Assembly: GCA_024275575.1 (NCBI GenBank)
Contig: JAJRYV010000116.1
Coordinates: 1 to 63,392 of the forward strand
Length of the DNA stretch: 63,392 nucleotides
From: a bacterium
Lineage (GTDB): Bacteria; Zhuqueibacterota; Zhuqueibacteria; Zhuqueibacterales; Geothermadaptataceae
Direction of reading: 5' to 3'
Below the pieces are notes generated by a model, which was given only the letters and a program-made list of their open reading frames with translations, made no database searches and had not been told where the DNA came from. The position numbers and the translations under genes were made by a program. Below, in pieces: positions 1 to 8,949 of the stretch (position 1 is its first letter; the number at the start of each line of letters is the position of its first letter).

Positions 1-602
1 TGGGTTACCACGACTATCGTCATTTTAAAAGCGCGCTGCAGTTTTAAAATAAGCTGATCGATGCCCATGGCGACGACAGGGTCGAGCCCGGCCGAGGGTT
101 CGTCGCAAAACAAAATCTCAGGGTCCATGGCGATGGCGCGCGCCAGCCCGGCGCGTTTCTTCATGCCGCCGGAAAGCTGTGCCGGACTGAAATCTTCAAA
201 ACCACTCAATTCGACTGATTCCAGCTTCATCCGTGTCATGATGCGAATCGTCGACTCCTGCAGTTTCGTATGCTCGCGCAATGGCAGGGCGACATTCTCT
301 CCCACGGTCATCGAATTGAACAGTGCTGCTCCCTGAAAGAGCATGCCGATTTTGCGTAAGGTCGGCACAAGCTCATCCTCGCTCAGGGTGGTGATCTCCT
401 CACCTTTGATTTTAATCGAACCACTGGTGGGTTTCGCTAAGCCGATTAGATGCCGCAGCAACGTGCTTTTGCCACAGCCGGAACGCCCGAGAATTGCGAG
501 AATTTCACCGTGATGCACATGCAGATTAATGCCGTGCAGTACCTTGCGTTTGCCGTAGTGAGTCACTAAATCTTTAACTTCGATGATTGGTGTTTCAGAC
601 AT
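1..602 (-). CDS. MlaF-like ABC transporter ATP-binding protein (partial, runs off the left edge)
   Basis: Reverse-strand translation from ATG at 602 begins MSETPIIEVKDL and continues in frame to the window edge. It shows a Walker A (GRSGCGKST), an ABC signature (LSGGMKKRAGLARA) and a Walker B followed by the D-loop (ILFCDEPSAGLDP). The LSGGMKKR form is characteristic of the MlaF/Mkl branch, which powers phospholipid transport between inner and outer membranes. The MlaE permease gene lies 12 bp upstream on the same strand, supporting one operon. The C-terminus, and probably an MlaD-like MCE gene after it, are outside the window. Confidence 0.93.
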   Translation of the reverse strand, partial: MSETPIIEVKDLVTHYGKRKVLHGINLHVHHGEILAILGRSGCGKSTLLRHLIGLAKPTSGSIKIKGEEITTLSEDELVPTLRKIGMLFQGAALFNSMTVGENVALPLREHTKLQESTIRIMTRMKLESVELSGFEDFSPAQLSGGMKKRAGLARAIAMDPEILFCDEPSAGLDPVVAMGIDQLILKLQRAFKMTIVVVT

Positions 603-614
603 AAATCATCCAAT

Positions 615-1418
615 TTATAGTGTCGAATAAAAAAGTGCTGTAAAAATCACATCCGCGGCGATGATTAAAAAAATGGAAATAACGACGGCGTTAGTGGTGG
701 ATTTTCCCACGCCCTCGGCACCGCCTTTTACGATAAAACCCTGGTAGCAGCCGATGGAGGCGATGATGCCGGCAAAGACGAATGCTTTTATAAATCCCGT
801 GATGAGATCCTTCAAAACCAGCGCATTGGCCACCTGATTGATAAAACGGACGGAATTGATTTCCAGCGCGGTCATCGAGAAAAGATAGGCGCCGAAAATC
901 CCTAAAATATCGGCGATGAGTGACAGGGCCGGCAACATCAACAGCATGGCGAGAAAACGCGGCACCACCAGAAAACCCAGCGGATTGAGACCCATGGTTT
1001 TCAGCGCGTCGATTTCTTCCGAGACTTTCATCGTGCCGATTTCCGCCGCGATGGCGGAGCCGCCGCGCCCGGCGATGATTATCGCTGTCATCATCGGGCC
1101 GAGTTCGCGCGTCAGCGAGACTGAAACAAGGTTGGCCACAAATATTTCCGCACCAAAGGGTTTGAGTTGATCGGCGGCCTGCATCGCCAGAATTAACCCG
1201 ATGGCAAAAGAGATGACGCTGACGATGAGCACCGAATCCCAGCCAAAGCGTACCGATTGTGCCAGAATTGCCCGATAGCGCAGGGGTTTGCCGCGAAACG
1301 GTTCGATAAAAATCCAGCGCAATGTGCCGTTGATCATTTCAGCCAGCCGGTGGAAGTGAATGATAAAATTCACTAACGGCCGTCCCAAATGCGCGAGAAA
1401 TTTATTGATCGCTTCCAT
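615..1418 (-). CDS. mlaE: MlaE family lipid ABC transporter permease
   Basis: Integral inner-membrane permease of the MCE/Mla phospholipid transport system, 267 aa, the usual length for MlaE. Several hydrophobic segments span roughly residues 60-80, 145-180 and 200-265. The family hallmark around residues 117-139 is present (GRGGSAIAAEIG, then MKVSEEIDAL), the cytoplasmic coupling region that contacts MlaF. The start ATG at 1418 directly abuts the stop of the STAS gene (1419), so the two are likely translationally coupled. MlaF follows 12 bp downstream. The family assignment is secure; direction of lipid transport cannot be read from sequence. Confidence 0.95.
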   Translation of the reverse strand: MEAINKFLAHLGRPLVNFIIHFHRLAEMINGTLRWIFIEPFRGKPLRYRAILAQSVRFGWDSVLIVSVISFAIGLILAMQAADQLKPFGAEIFVANLVSVSLTRELGPMMTAIIIAGRGGSAIAAEIGTMKVSEEIDALKTMGLNPLGFLVVPRFLAMLLMLPALSLIADILGIFGAYLFSMTALEINSVRFINQVANALVLKDLITGFIKAFVFAGIIASIGCYQGFIVKGGAEGVGKSTTNAVVISIFLIIAADVIFTALFYSTL

Positions 1419-1757
1419 TTAAGCCAGAGTTCCCAGGGCTTTTTCCTCATTCTCGTAAATCTCGAAAACCTTGTCGAGACGGCTCAGTTCAAAAACTTCA
1501 CGCACGGCAGATTCCAGCCCAAAAAGCTTGAGTTTGCCTTTGTATTTGCCCACTTGCTGCAAACCTTCCACCAGTGTTGCAACGCCCGAGCTGTCCATAT
1601 AGGCCACCTGAGTCAGATCGACCAGAACATTCTCCGTCTTTTTCTTGGTCAAGCCGATGATAATTTTGCGTACTTTTGGGGATGAATATAAATCCACATC
1701 CCCTTTTATCACAACAACGACGGCATTCTTAAGATTGCGTGTTGTAACTTCCAACAT
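1419..1757 (-). CDS. STAS domain protein (anti-sigma factor antagonist or MlaB-like)
   Basis: 112-aa single STAS domain. The phosphorylatable serine motif of SpoIIAA/RsbV proteins is intact: DSSG at residues 55-58, after the LVDLTQVAYM strand. A strong ribosome binding site (AGGAGG, 4-5 nt before ATG) supports the start. Upstream lie an RsbW-like kinase and an RsbU-like phosphatase, the classical partner-switch set; downstream and touching is mlaE. In E. coli the STAS protein MlaB binds MlaF, so this protein could act in a sigma-factor partner switch, as a phospho-controlled Mla subunit, or both. The domain call is firm; the choice between roles is inference. Confidence 0.93.
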   Translation of the reverse strand: MLEVTTRNLKNAVVVVIKGDVDLYSSPKVRKIIIGLTKKKTENVLVDLTQVAYMDSSGVATLVEGLQQVGKYKGKLKLFGLESAVREVFELSRLDKVFEIYENEEKALGTLA

Positions 1758-1765
1758 GTATCCTC

Positions 1766-2278
1766 CTACTTCACATTTTTATATTTAGCCAGGGTGAGTT
1801 TGTTGCCTTTGCGGCTACTCCGTTCATACTTTACCACATCCATCACACTTTGAATCAGATGCACACCGAGTCCGCCGGGGCGAACTTTTTCGAGGTCGCG
1901 TGATTTGATTTCGCTTTTGCGAATATTTTTTCCGAAATCACGAATTGTGATTTGCACACCGTTTGTCAGTAATTTGCAGGTGACGATGATCGGTTGGTCG
2001 TGAGCGCCATCATAGGCATGGCGGATGATATTGGAGCATGCTTCATCAACCGCGAGGGTGGTGCCGTTGCGCTCTTCCGCGGTAAATCCGGCGAGATCGC
2101 ACAAATGTGAAACACTCAAACGGACAATTTTTAAAATTTTTGGATCACTGGGAACCCGAAATTCGATCGCATCCTGCGCTTTGTCGGAGACAGGGGGGTG
2201 TTTTGAAATATCTCCCTTAAGTCCCATTTTGCAACCTGGTTTCCATTTATTAAAAGATAATCTCTCTGGAATATACAC
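1766..2278 (-). CDS. RsbW/SpoIIAB-like serine kinase (HATPase_c anti-sigma factor)
   Basis: 170-aa GHKL-type ATPase. The N box is at about residues 76-89 (LAVDEACSNIIRHAY, with E79 and N83), the G1 box at DFG (114-116) and the G2 box at GGLG (135-138). In the family this enzyme phosphorylates the STAS antagonist, whose gene lies 8 bp downstream. No good ribosome binding site precedes the first ATG. Met18 (ATG at 2227) is an alternative start and would remove a basic leader without homology. It sits directly after the PP2C gene, so the order is phosphatase, kinase, antagonist. Confidence 0.9.
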   Translation of the reverse strand: MYIPERLSFNKWKPGCKMGLKGDISKHPPVSDKAQDAIEFRVPSDPKILKIVRLSVSHLCDLAGFTAEERNGTTLAVDEACSNIIRHAYDGAHDQPIIVTCKLLTNGVQITIRDFGKNIRKSEIKSRDLEKVRPGGLGVHLIQSVMDVVKYERSSRKGNKLTLAKYKNVK

Positions 2279-2306
2279 AGATTTGATTGAATTGCGGCTT
2301 TACTTT

Positions 2307-2993
2307 TTAACGCCATTTGAGCACGACGAGTGTGATGTCATCGTGTTGCCGGGCATCAGCGGCAAATTCGTGGATATTGCTGATCAATTCTTCGACAATT
2401 TTATCTGCCGAATCCCATTGATTTTCTAAAAACGTAACCACTCTTTCCAAACTATATTGTTTGCCTGCGGGGTTTTTTGCCTCGGTGATGCCGTCGGTAA
2501 AAAAGACGAGAAAATCACCGTGCTGCATCTGAATCTCTGTCGAGGGGAAGGCTGCATCCGGTAAAATGCCGAGCGGAATGCCACCATCATCATTTAAAAT
2601 CTCACATTTTTGTGTTTTTGCCCGCAAGCACAACGCCGGCAAATGCCCGCCGGTGATAATCGTTGCACGACCAGTAACGATATCCAAAACCGTGTATTGC
2701 AGGGTGACAAACATACCGCGCCTTCCTCGTTCCACCAGCAAGTTGTTGATGGTTTTTATCGTCTCCTCAGGTTCACGGCTCAGCTGTGTGTGAAAACGGA
2801 AATCGCTGACAAGGCGCGCCATATACAGTGCCGCCGGAATGCCTTTCCCGGAAACATCACCGATGAAAACGCCGAGAGTATCTTCCTCAAATTGGGCAAA
2901 ATCGTAAAAATCACCGCCGATTGCCGTGGCTGCAATACTTTTCGCAGCAACCTCGAAGCGATTTTCTTTTGATGTGGGCGCCGTCTGTGGCAT
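2307..2993 (-). CDS. RsbU/SpoIIE-type PP2C phosphatase domain protein (N-terminally eroded)
   Basis: 228-aa SpoIIE/PP2C catalytic domain with metal-binding motifs visible: GGDFYD, GDVSGKGIPAA, and the closing ADARQHDDITLVVL. It would dephosphorylate the STAS antagonist. The ATG at 2993 has an AGGA about 7 nt upstream. The open frame extends some 16 codons further 5' (NIEQQLDAARIIQESF, the usual linker helix of RsbU phosphatases) but has no start codon there and hits TAA. In relatives this linker is preceded by a full GAF domain. Here only a frameshifted scrap of GAF remains (separate entry), so the protein probably lacks its sensory domain or is non-functional. Confidence 0.85.
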   Translation of the reverse strand: MPQTAPTSKENRFEVAAKSIAATAIGGDFYDFAQFEEDTLGVFIGDVSGKGIPAALYMARLVSDFRFHTQLSREPEETIKTINNLLVERGRRGMFVTLQYTVLDIVTGRATIITGGHLPALCLRAKTQKCEILNDDGGIPLGILPDAAFPSTEIQMQHGDFLVFFTDGITEAKNPAGKQYSLERVVTFLENQWDSADKIVEELISNIHEFAADARQHDDITLVVLKWR

Positions 2994-3040
2994 AAAGCTT
3001 TCCTGTATGATGCGAGCGGCATCGAGTTGTTGCTCGATAT

Positions 3041-3141
3041 TTTAAGAGGAACTGCTAATATTGATCGGGTTTTAAAACCGGTTTCCTCATCCATTTTTTT
3101 TCAAACCGTGAATGACTACCGGGATACTGGTCATTGTGCAC
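3041..3141 (-). pseudogene. GAF-domain remnant 5' of the PP2C gene
   Basis: Between the polA stop and the PP2C start, the minus strand encodes a recognisable GAF segment, MDEETGFKTRSILAVPLK (start at 3094). It is preceded in a different frame by SRFEKK, the sequence normally directly upstream. The break lies in a run of eight A residues (3094-3101 on the complement): one extra A would join the two pieces. After LAVPLK the frame shifts again and jumps straight to the PP2C linker helix, so the second half of GAF is missing. Not expected to be translated as a domain. Confidence 0.7.
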
Positions 3142-3157
3142 ACCGGGTAATTTCCGT

Positions 3158-5884
3158 TTAATGCGCTTCGAGCCAATTCCCGGCAATCCCTAAATCAACC
3201 GCAATGGGAACCTGCAATTCAAGGGCGTTTTCCATCTCTTCTGTGACGATTTTTTGCATGATTTCCAGCTCATGTTGCGGCACTTCGAAAACCAGTTCAT
3301 CGTGTACCTGCATGATCATCATCGCAGCCAGTTTTTCTTCGATGATACGCCGGTGAATTTTGTTCATCGCGATTTTAATCATATCGGCCGCACTGCCCTG
3401 AATCGGCATGTTGACCGCGATGCGCTGGGCAAATTCGCGCAACCGCCGGTTGGTGCTGTGAATTTCCGGCACTTGTCGTCGCCGCCCGAGCATCGTTTCT
3501 GCATAGCCTTTTTCACGGGCCTGTTGCAACGTTTTTTGAATGTAGTCATTCACACCCGGATACTGCAGGAAATATTCGTCGATGATTGTCTGCGCTTCTT
3601 TTTGGGCAATATTCAGCCGCGAACTGAGTCCAAAAGCACCCATGCCATACATGATACCGAAATTAACTTCTTTGGCGCGGCGACGTAAATCGTTGCTTAC
3701 CTCTTCCTTTGATTTGCCGAAAATACGGGCGGCTGTGGCCTGGTGAATATCTTCATTATTGTGAAAAGCTTCTTGTAAGTTTTTATCGCCGGAAAGGTGC
3801 GCCATGAGCCGTAATTCAATCTGCGAATAGTCGGCATCGAGAATGGACCAGCCGGTTTTTTGCGGGATAAAAGCCCGGCGAATGCGCCGCCCCATTTGGG
3901 TGCGGATCGGGATGTTCTGCAAATTGGGATTTGTGGAAGACAGCCTGCCGGTTGCTGTAACGGTTTGATTATACGATGTGTGAATGCGCCCGGTGCGCGG
4001 ATTGATCAGCGCCGGCAAGGCATCGACGTAGGTGTTTTTAAGTTTGCTCACCTCACGGGATGCGACGATTTTTTGCGGCAGTTCATGTAGCAGCGCCAAT
4101 TTTTCCAGCACCGAAGCGTCGGTGCTGGCGCCGGTTTTTGTTTTTTTGAGCACCGGCAACTGAAATTTATCAAAGAGGATGCGGCCGAGTTGTTTGGGTG
4201 AAGAAATATTGAATTCTTCGCCGGCGATGGTGTAAATTTCCGCCTGCAAATTTTCCAGTTCACGCGCCATCTCTTTTGACATATCAGCAAGGAACGGCAG
4301 ATCGAGAGCAACGCCGTTTCTCTCCACCACAATTAATGTTTCGATAAGTGGGATTTCGACATCACAGGCCAGATTCCACATGCCCGAATCACGCAGCCGT
4401 GGTTCGAAAAGCCGGCGCAGGCGTTCGGTGACGTCCGCATCTTCGCAGGCATAACGCGCGACTTTTTCCATCGGCACCTCGCGCATGGTGATCTGTGATT
4501 TGCCGCTGCCGATCAAATCTTTGGTGGGAATTTTTACGATATTAAAATGTTCAAAGGCGAGGGCGTCCAAATTATGTTGCCGCAAGGTCGGGTTCAAAAG
4601 ATAGGAAGCCAGCATGGTGTCGAATGTCAGTCCTTTGACCTCGATGCCGTAATTGTTCAAAACGATGCAGTCATATTTGGAATTTTGTCCGTTTTTTGCG
4701 ATGACTGCATCGGCAAAAAGAGCCAGCAAAGCTGGTTTTAAATCGAATACTTCATCTGCTTCGAGTTCGATCGTGACAAATTCATCTGTAGCGTCACCTG
4801 CAACTTTCACCGGCAGATAAAAAGCCTCGCCTTCCTGAAATGAAAATGATAATCCGACAATCTGCGCCAGCATAGGATCGACAGAGGTCGTTTCCAGATC
4901 AAAAGTAAAATGGCCGGCTGCACGAAGCTGTGAAATCAACATGTCAACTTCAGCGGCTTTGCGAATTATTTTATATTTGCTGCAATCAATTTCAGGAGTT
5001 GCAGATTGATAACGCTCCACGAACGATTTCAACTCCAGCTCGCTGAACAGTGTGATCAATTGTTCGATATGTGGTTCAGCGGGCTGAAATTTCGCAAGAT
5101 CTTTTTCCACCGGTACGGTGAAATCCAGGGTTACCAGTTTTTGTGATAAATCCGCCAGTTCACGGTTTTCCAGCAGGCTGGCTTTGACGGCCTTTTTGCT
5201 GATTTCATCGATATGCGCGTAAATGCCGGGAATATTTTCATACTCATGCAGCAACCCGGCTGCAGTTTTTGCGCCGATTTTTGGTACGCCCGGTATGTTG
5301 TCGGAAGAGTCTCCGACCAGCGCGAGATAATCACGAATCTGGTCGGGCCGCACCCCCATTTTGTTGAGAACAGCCTGGGCATCCATGAGTTCGGTATCAT
5401 CAGCGCTGCGGTGCAAGTTGTAGATTTTTACCGAATCTGAAACCAGTTGCATCAAATCTTTATCACCGGTGACGAGGCAGGTGTCGACACCGTTTTCGCC
5501 GGCGTGCTGTGCCAGTGTCGCCATGATATCGTCTGCCTCCCAGCCGGGGCATTCGAGTAGTGGAATATTGAGCGCAGCGATCACCTCGCGCAGAGCGGGT
5601 AGTTGTTCGCGCAGCTCATCGGGCATTTTTTCCCGCGTCGCTTTGTATTCCTTGTAAGCCTCGTGCCGGAAAGTCGGTTTCGGGGTATCGAAGCAGATGG
5701 CGAGAAAATCAGGTTTTTCCTCATCCTGAATTTTAAACAAAAGGCGCAGGAAACCGAAAATGACACTGGTATTGGTGCCTTTGGAATTGATCAGCGGATT
5801 TCTGATAAAAGCAAAGTGGGAACGGTAGACGACGGCTGATCCATCGATGAGGAACAAACGTTTTTTTTCTGAGTGTTTGGTCAT
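3158..5884 (-). CDS. polA: DNA polymerase I
   Basis: About 908 aa with all three domains. An N-terminal 5'-3' exonuclease is followed by a proofreading domain with its acidic residues kept (DLETTS, NGQNSKYD, YACEDAD), and then the polymerase. The polymerase motifs are motif A (DADYSQIELR), motif B (RRRAKEVNFGIMYG) and motif C (MQVHDELVFEV). The frame extends to an ATG at 5944, but the extra 20 residues resemble nothing in the family; the Met at 5884 (MTKHSEKKRLFLIDG) fits family alignments. Neither start has a strong ribosome binding site. It works in repair and Okazaki fragment maturation. Confidence 0.97.
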   Translation of the reverse strand: MTKHSEKKRLFLIDGSAVVYRSHFAFIRNPLINSKGTNTSVIFGFLRLLFKIQDEEKPDFLAICFDTPKPTFRHEAYKEYKATREKMPDELREQLPALREVIAALNIPLLECPGWEADDIMATLAQHAGENGVDTCLVTGDKDLMQLVSDSVKIYNLHRSADDTELMDAQAVLNKMGVRPDQIRDYLALVGDSSDNIPGVPKIGAKTAAGLLHEYENIPGIYAHIDEISKKAVKASLLENRELADLSQKLVTLDFTVPVEKDLAKFQPAEPHIEQLITLFSELELKSFVERYQSATPEIDCSKYKIIRKAAEVDMLISQLRAAGHFTFDLETTSVDPMLAQIVGLSFSFQEGEAFYLPVKVAGDATDEFVTIELEADEVFDLKPALLALFADAVIAKNGQNSKYDCIVLNNYGIEVKGLTFDTMLASYLLNPTLRQHNLDALAFEHFNIVKIPTKDLIGSGKSQITMREVPMEKVARYACEDADVTERLRRLFEPRLRDSGMWNLACDVEIPLIETLIVVERNGVALDLPFLADMSKEMARELENLQAEIYTIAGEEFNISSPKQLGRILFDKFQLPVLKKTKTGASTDASVLEKLALLHELPQKIVASREVSKLKNTYVDALPALINPRTGRIHTSYNQTVTATGRLSSTNPNLQNIPIRTQMGRRIRRAFIPQKTGWSILDADYSQIELRLMAHLSGDKNLQEAFHNNEDIHQATAARIFGKSKEEVSNDLRRRAKEVNFGIMYGMGAFGLSSRLNIAQKEAQTIIDEYFLQYPGVNDYIQKTLQQAREKGYAETMLGRRRQVPEIHSTNRRLREFAQRIAVNMPIQGSAADMIKIAMNKIHRRIIEEKLAAMMIMQVHDELVFEVPQHELEIMQKIVTEEMENALELQVPIAVDLGIAGNWLEAH

Positions 5885-6355
5885 AAAGCCAATTCTAAAG
5901 TGAGAGTATTGTGTGAATGCCTGAAAGTTGTGTGCCCGAATCATTCCTGACTGTTAAAGCAGGAGGGAGAAAAACATCGTTTTCACAGCATTGGAAATTC
6001 ATCAATAAAAAAACAACCATTTTTCCAGTAAATCAACACAATTCTCAAAACACTGAATGTCCCCCGTTATATAGTTGACCACCGATTTAAAATCATCTGT
6101 TTCACACAAAGCCGCAAAGCGCGCAGAGAAAAACCAGTCTTTCTTTGCGTATCTCAGCGTTTTCGTGTCTTTGCGTGAGAAGAAATCATGGTTTTTTAAA
6201 AGATTAACCATTGTTTTATTGTTTCCGGTTATCATTTTTGGGGAGACGTTTAACAATTTTGCATTGTATCTTTGTCGCGAATTGGTTATCTATTTTTTAA
6301 TAAATGACTCGGGGTGAATTTCCATTTTTAACAGCGCGCGATAAGGAGAGAATAA
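5885..6355. other. Intergenic region with degenerate 'ctttgcgt' repeat
   Basis: No credible gene. At 6099-6181 lies a repeat-like stretch built from variants of 'caaagcgc' and, inverted, 'ctttgcgt', ending 'tttgcgtgagaa'. Similar text recurs at 9995-10030 and 57119-57155, always between genes. The last 100 bp should hold the promoter of the DUF3467 gene, which has a clear aaggagag ribosome binding site. Confidence 0.5.
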
Positions 6356-6673
6356 ATGAAACAAACAGAACAGGGCCGGCAGCAAATCAATATCGAACTG
6401 GGAGAAAAAGAAGCCCAGGGCATCTACTCCAATCTGGCATTGATTACCCATTCGAGCGCCGAATTCGTCATCGATTTTACCCGGTTGGTTCCCGGCGTGC
6501 CCAAATCGAAAGTTTATGCGCGCATTATCATGACGCCGCAGCATGCCAAAGCGCTGATGTTTGCGTTGAAAGAGAATATCGAAAAATTCGAGAGCAAATA
6601 TAAAGAAATCCCATTCATCGGCAATGAAGGCGACAAACAATTCGGTTTTACACCGGTTCCGGACGAAAAATAA
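6356..6673 (+). CDS. DUF3467 domain protein
   Basis: 105-aa soluble protein matching the DUF3467 pattern: an early IYSNLALITHS strand, then EFVIDFTRLVPG, then a conserved segment ARIIMTPQHAKAL followed by a helical end. The ATG is preceded by a good AAGGAG 9-10 nt upstream. The family is widespread in bacteria and uncharacterised, so no role is assigned. An upstream in-frame-looking ATG at 6304 belongs to another frame. It stands alone, 81 bp before the aminotransferase gene, and may share a transcript with it. Confidence 0.85.
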   Translation: MKQTEQGRQQINIELGEKEAQGIYSNLALITHSSAEFVIDFTRLVPGVPKSKVYARIIMTPQHAKALMFALKENIEKFESKYKEIPFIGNEGDKQFGFTPVPDEK

Positions 6674-6754
6674 ACCTGCATTTTTATGCAAAAAACTGTA
6701 TTTTTGTTTTTCAAAACAATCAGGAAAAATTGATCAATCAAACACGGTAAAATC

Positions 6755-7939
6755 ATGAGGGAATTTCAACGCATCGATCGCTTGCCGCCGTATGTATTCG
6801 CCATCGTCAACGATCTGAAAATGGCGGCACGGCACGCAAGGGAAGACGTCATCGACCTCGGCATGGGCAATCCCGATCAGCCAACGCCGCAGCACATCAT
6901 CGATAAACTCATCGAAGCGGCGCAAAAACCGGGGAACCATCGCTACTCGGTTTCCCGCGGTATTTACAAGCTGCGATTGGCAATCTGCGACTGGTACGAA
7001 CGCAATTACGGCGTCTTGCTCGACCCCGATTCTGAAGCGATTGCCACCATCGGTTCGAAAGAGGGGCTGTCCCATCTCATGTTGTCGATCATCAATCCCG
7101 GCGATGTGGTTTTCTGCCCCAACCCGGCTTACCCGATTCACCCCTATGCGGTGATTATCGCAGGTGGTTTGATTCAACACATTCCCATGGGGAAGGATCA
7201 GGATTTTTTTCAAAATTTGATCGATGCTTATAAAAATTCATGGCCGCACCCGAAAGTCATTCTGTTAAATTTTCCCAATAACCCGACAACGGCGACGGTA
7301 GACCTGGAATTTTTCGAAAAAATTATCACTTTTGCCCGGAAACACGAGGTGCTCGTGGTGCATGATTTCGCCTATGCTGAAATCTGCTTCGATGGTTATA
7401 AAGCCAATTCAATTCTGCAAATTGACGGCGCACGCGAGGTTGCGGTTGAGTTTTATAGCTTATCAAAATCATACAACATGGCGGGCTGGCGGGTTGGCTT
7501 TTGTGTCGGCAATAAAAAGATCGTCAGTGCTTTGCAACGCATGAAGAGTTACCTTGATTATGGCATGTTCACGCCGATTCAGGTTGCGGCTACGGTGGCG
7601 CTTAACGGCCCGCAGGAATGCACAGATGAAATCCGCACGATCTACGCAAATCGCCGCGAGACGTTGTGTGAGGGTATGAACCGCATTGGCTGGTCTATCG
7701 AACCGCCTGCAGCAACGATGTTCGTGTGGGCGGAAATACCTGATGAATTTAAGAAAATGGGTTCGCTGAATTTTGCAAAATTTTTGCTAAAAGAAGCAAA
7801 AGTTGCAGTGAGCCCGGGTATCGGTTTCGGCGAATACGGCGACAATTTCGTGCGCCTGAGTTTGATCGAGAATGAACAGCGCATGCGTCAGGCCGTGCGG
7901 GGGTTCAAAAAGGCATTTGGCGGCCCGCAGGAAGCATAG
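6755..7939 (+). CDS. Class I/II aminotransferase, AlaC / LL-DAP aminotransferase-like
   Basis: 394-aa fold-type I PLP enzyme. The PLP lysine is K238 in [14 protein letters not shown]; the cofactor-ring aspartate and tyrosine are in [10 protein letters not shown] (D204, Y207), and the NFPNNPT motif is at 172-178. The N-terminus ([17 protein letters not shown]) and the DLGMGNPD motif are typical of the AlaC (glutamate-pyruvate) branch, close to LL-diaminopimelate aminotransferases. Likely reaction: pyruvate plus glutamate to alanine plus 2-oxoglutarate. Substrate preference is by family resemblance only. The ribosome binding site is weak. Confidence 0.9.
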   Translation: MREFQRIDRLPPYVFAIVNDLKMAARHAREDVIDLGMGNPDQPTPQHIIDKLIEAAQKPGNHRYSVSRGIYKLRLAICDWYERNYGVLLDPDSEAIATIGSKEGLSHLMLSIINPGDVVFCPNPAYPIHPYAVIIAGGLIQHIPMGKDQDFFQNLIDAYKNSWPHPKVILLNFPNNPTTATVDLEFFEKIITFARKHEVLVVHDFAYAEICFDGYKANSILQIDGAREVAVEFYSLSKSYNMAGWRVGFCVGNKKIVSALQRMKSYLDYGMFTPIQVAATVALNGPQECTDEIRTIYANRRETLCEGMNRIGWSIEPPAATMFVWAEIPDEFKKMGSLNFAKFLLKEAKVAVSPGIGFGEYGDNFVRLSLIENEQRMRQAVRGFKKAFGGPQEA

Positions 7940-7982
7940 CCCTCAAGTTGAGGTAACACCCCAAAACAACGGTGCAATTATA

Positions 7983-8073
7983 TCCGTTGCGGAATGAATG
8001 CCGCAGTTATTTTAAAAAGAACACGCCCGAAGGCCGCTCAATTAAAGCTCGCTTTAGCGAGCTTCCGGAGTTT
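7983..8073 (+). repeat. Left copy of an imperfect ~90-bp inverted repeat pair
   Basis: The segment beginning 'ttgcggaatgaatgccgcag' and ending with the hairpin 'gctcgctttagcgagc' (8047-8062) matches the reverse complement of 8781-8871 over nearly its full length, at about 80% by eye. The two copies bracket the TPR lipoprotein gene. Each contains small hairpins, as REP/BIME or MITE-type elements do. Confidence 0.8.
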
Positions 8074-8126
8074 GTAAAAAACCGGGTAAGACAATTAATC
8101 TTCAATTTCCGGGCGCCCCGGAAAGG

Positions 8127-8735
8127 ATGATCGAAAAGATGCGATTCTCTTTAAAACTGCTATCTCCTGTTTTCTGCCTGTCCTTGCTCGTTGCCTGCGA
8201 TAATTCATCTAGGCCTGCGCCGGATTTATATCAGCAAGCCCTCGATGACGGCTGGTCAGCTTTTACAGAGAAAAGTTATACCGAGGCTAAAATCTTTTTT
8301 AATGAGGCAAAAAGCCATGATGCCGGACAGGCTGGGGCATTTTCCGGATTGGGATGGGTCTATTTAATGCAGGACAGTCTCAATTTGGCGAATCAGCAGT
8401 TCTCCTCCGGTGCACAACAATCAGGCGCCGACGCCGATTTTTATGCCGGCTGGGCGTTGGTTCTCAATTTGATGAACAACATCGAGGAATCGACGGCACA
8501 GGCGCTGCAAGCCCTCGCCCTCGACGTAAACTGGCAATTGGCCAAAGGCACGACGATCGATACAGCGACGCTCTATTTGTTGCTTGCTGAAAACTATTTT
8601 CTCACAGGGCATTTTTCAGAAAGTCTGAGCTATGTGCAAAAAATCAATCCAGCATTTTCCGTGGATGTTTTTTCAGCCGTCGGCAAGAGTTTACTCTCGC
8701 AGAAAATCGAGCAGCTTTCCAACGATGGCGGGTAA
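8127..8735 (+). CDS. TPR-containing lipoprotein
   Basis: 202-aa protein with a lipoprotein signal peptide: hydrophobic core LLSPVFCLSLLVA, then the lipobox LVAC at about residues 21-24. The mature part is made of TPR-like helices (QALDDGWSAFTEKSYTEAKIF and AFSGLGWVYLMQDSLNLA are recognisable first-repeat helices). Likely anchored in the outer or inner membrane as a scaffold; no specific function is evident. Either Met1 (8127) or Met5 (8139) could be the start; both have a purine-rich stretch upstream. It is flanked on both sides by inverted copies of the same repeat element. Confidence 0.75.
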   Translation: MIEKMRFSLKLLSPVFCLSLLVACDNSSRPAPDLYQQALDDGWSAFTEKSYTEAKIFFNEAKSHDAGQAGAFSGLGWVYLMQDSLNLANQQFSSGAQQSGADADFYAGWALVLNLMNNIEESTAQALQALALDVNWQLAKGTTIDTATLYLLLAENYFLTGHFSESLSYVQKINPAFSVDVFSAVGKSLLSQKIEQLSNDGG

Positions 8736-8780
8736 AAAAGCTTTTATGACGCCCACTGCATATTGAAACATGCAACGATG

Positions 8781-8871
8781 TAAACCTAACCTCGCTGAAG
8801 CGAGTTTGATCATTGAGCCGCCTTCAGGCGGTTTTTATAAAAATAACTGCGGGATTCATTCCGCAACAGAC
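8781..8871 (-). repeat. Right copy of the ~90-bp inverted repeat pair
   Basis: Reverse-complement counterpart of 7983-8073. It contains two short hairpins, 'ctcgctgaagcgag' (8791-8804) and 'gccgccttcaggcggt' (8818-8833), the latter followed by T-rich sequence, so it may also terminate transcription of the lipoprotein gene. A 15-nt core (GAGCCGCCTTCAGGC) recurs at 39376-39390. Confidence 0.8.
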
Positions 8872-8949
8872 GTTTTTTGGCAATTTGATCAGCATAACCC
8901 ATCGTTTTTAAAGCAAATAGTTCCTTGGGCTGTGATGCCCACGACTTGC

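Noticed and set aside
6002-6317. ORFs on both strands between polA and DUF3467
   Set aside because: They are translations of the low-complexity 'ctttgcgt' repeat.
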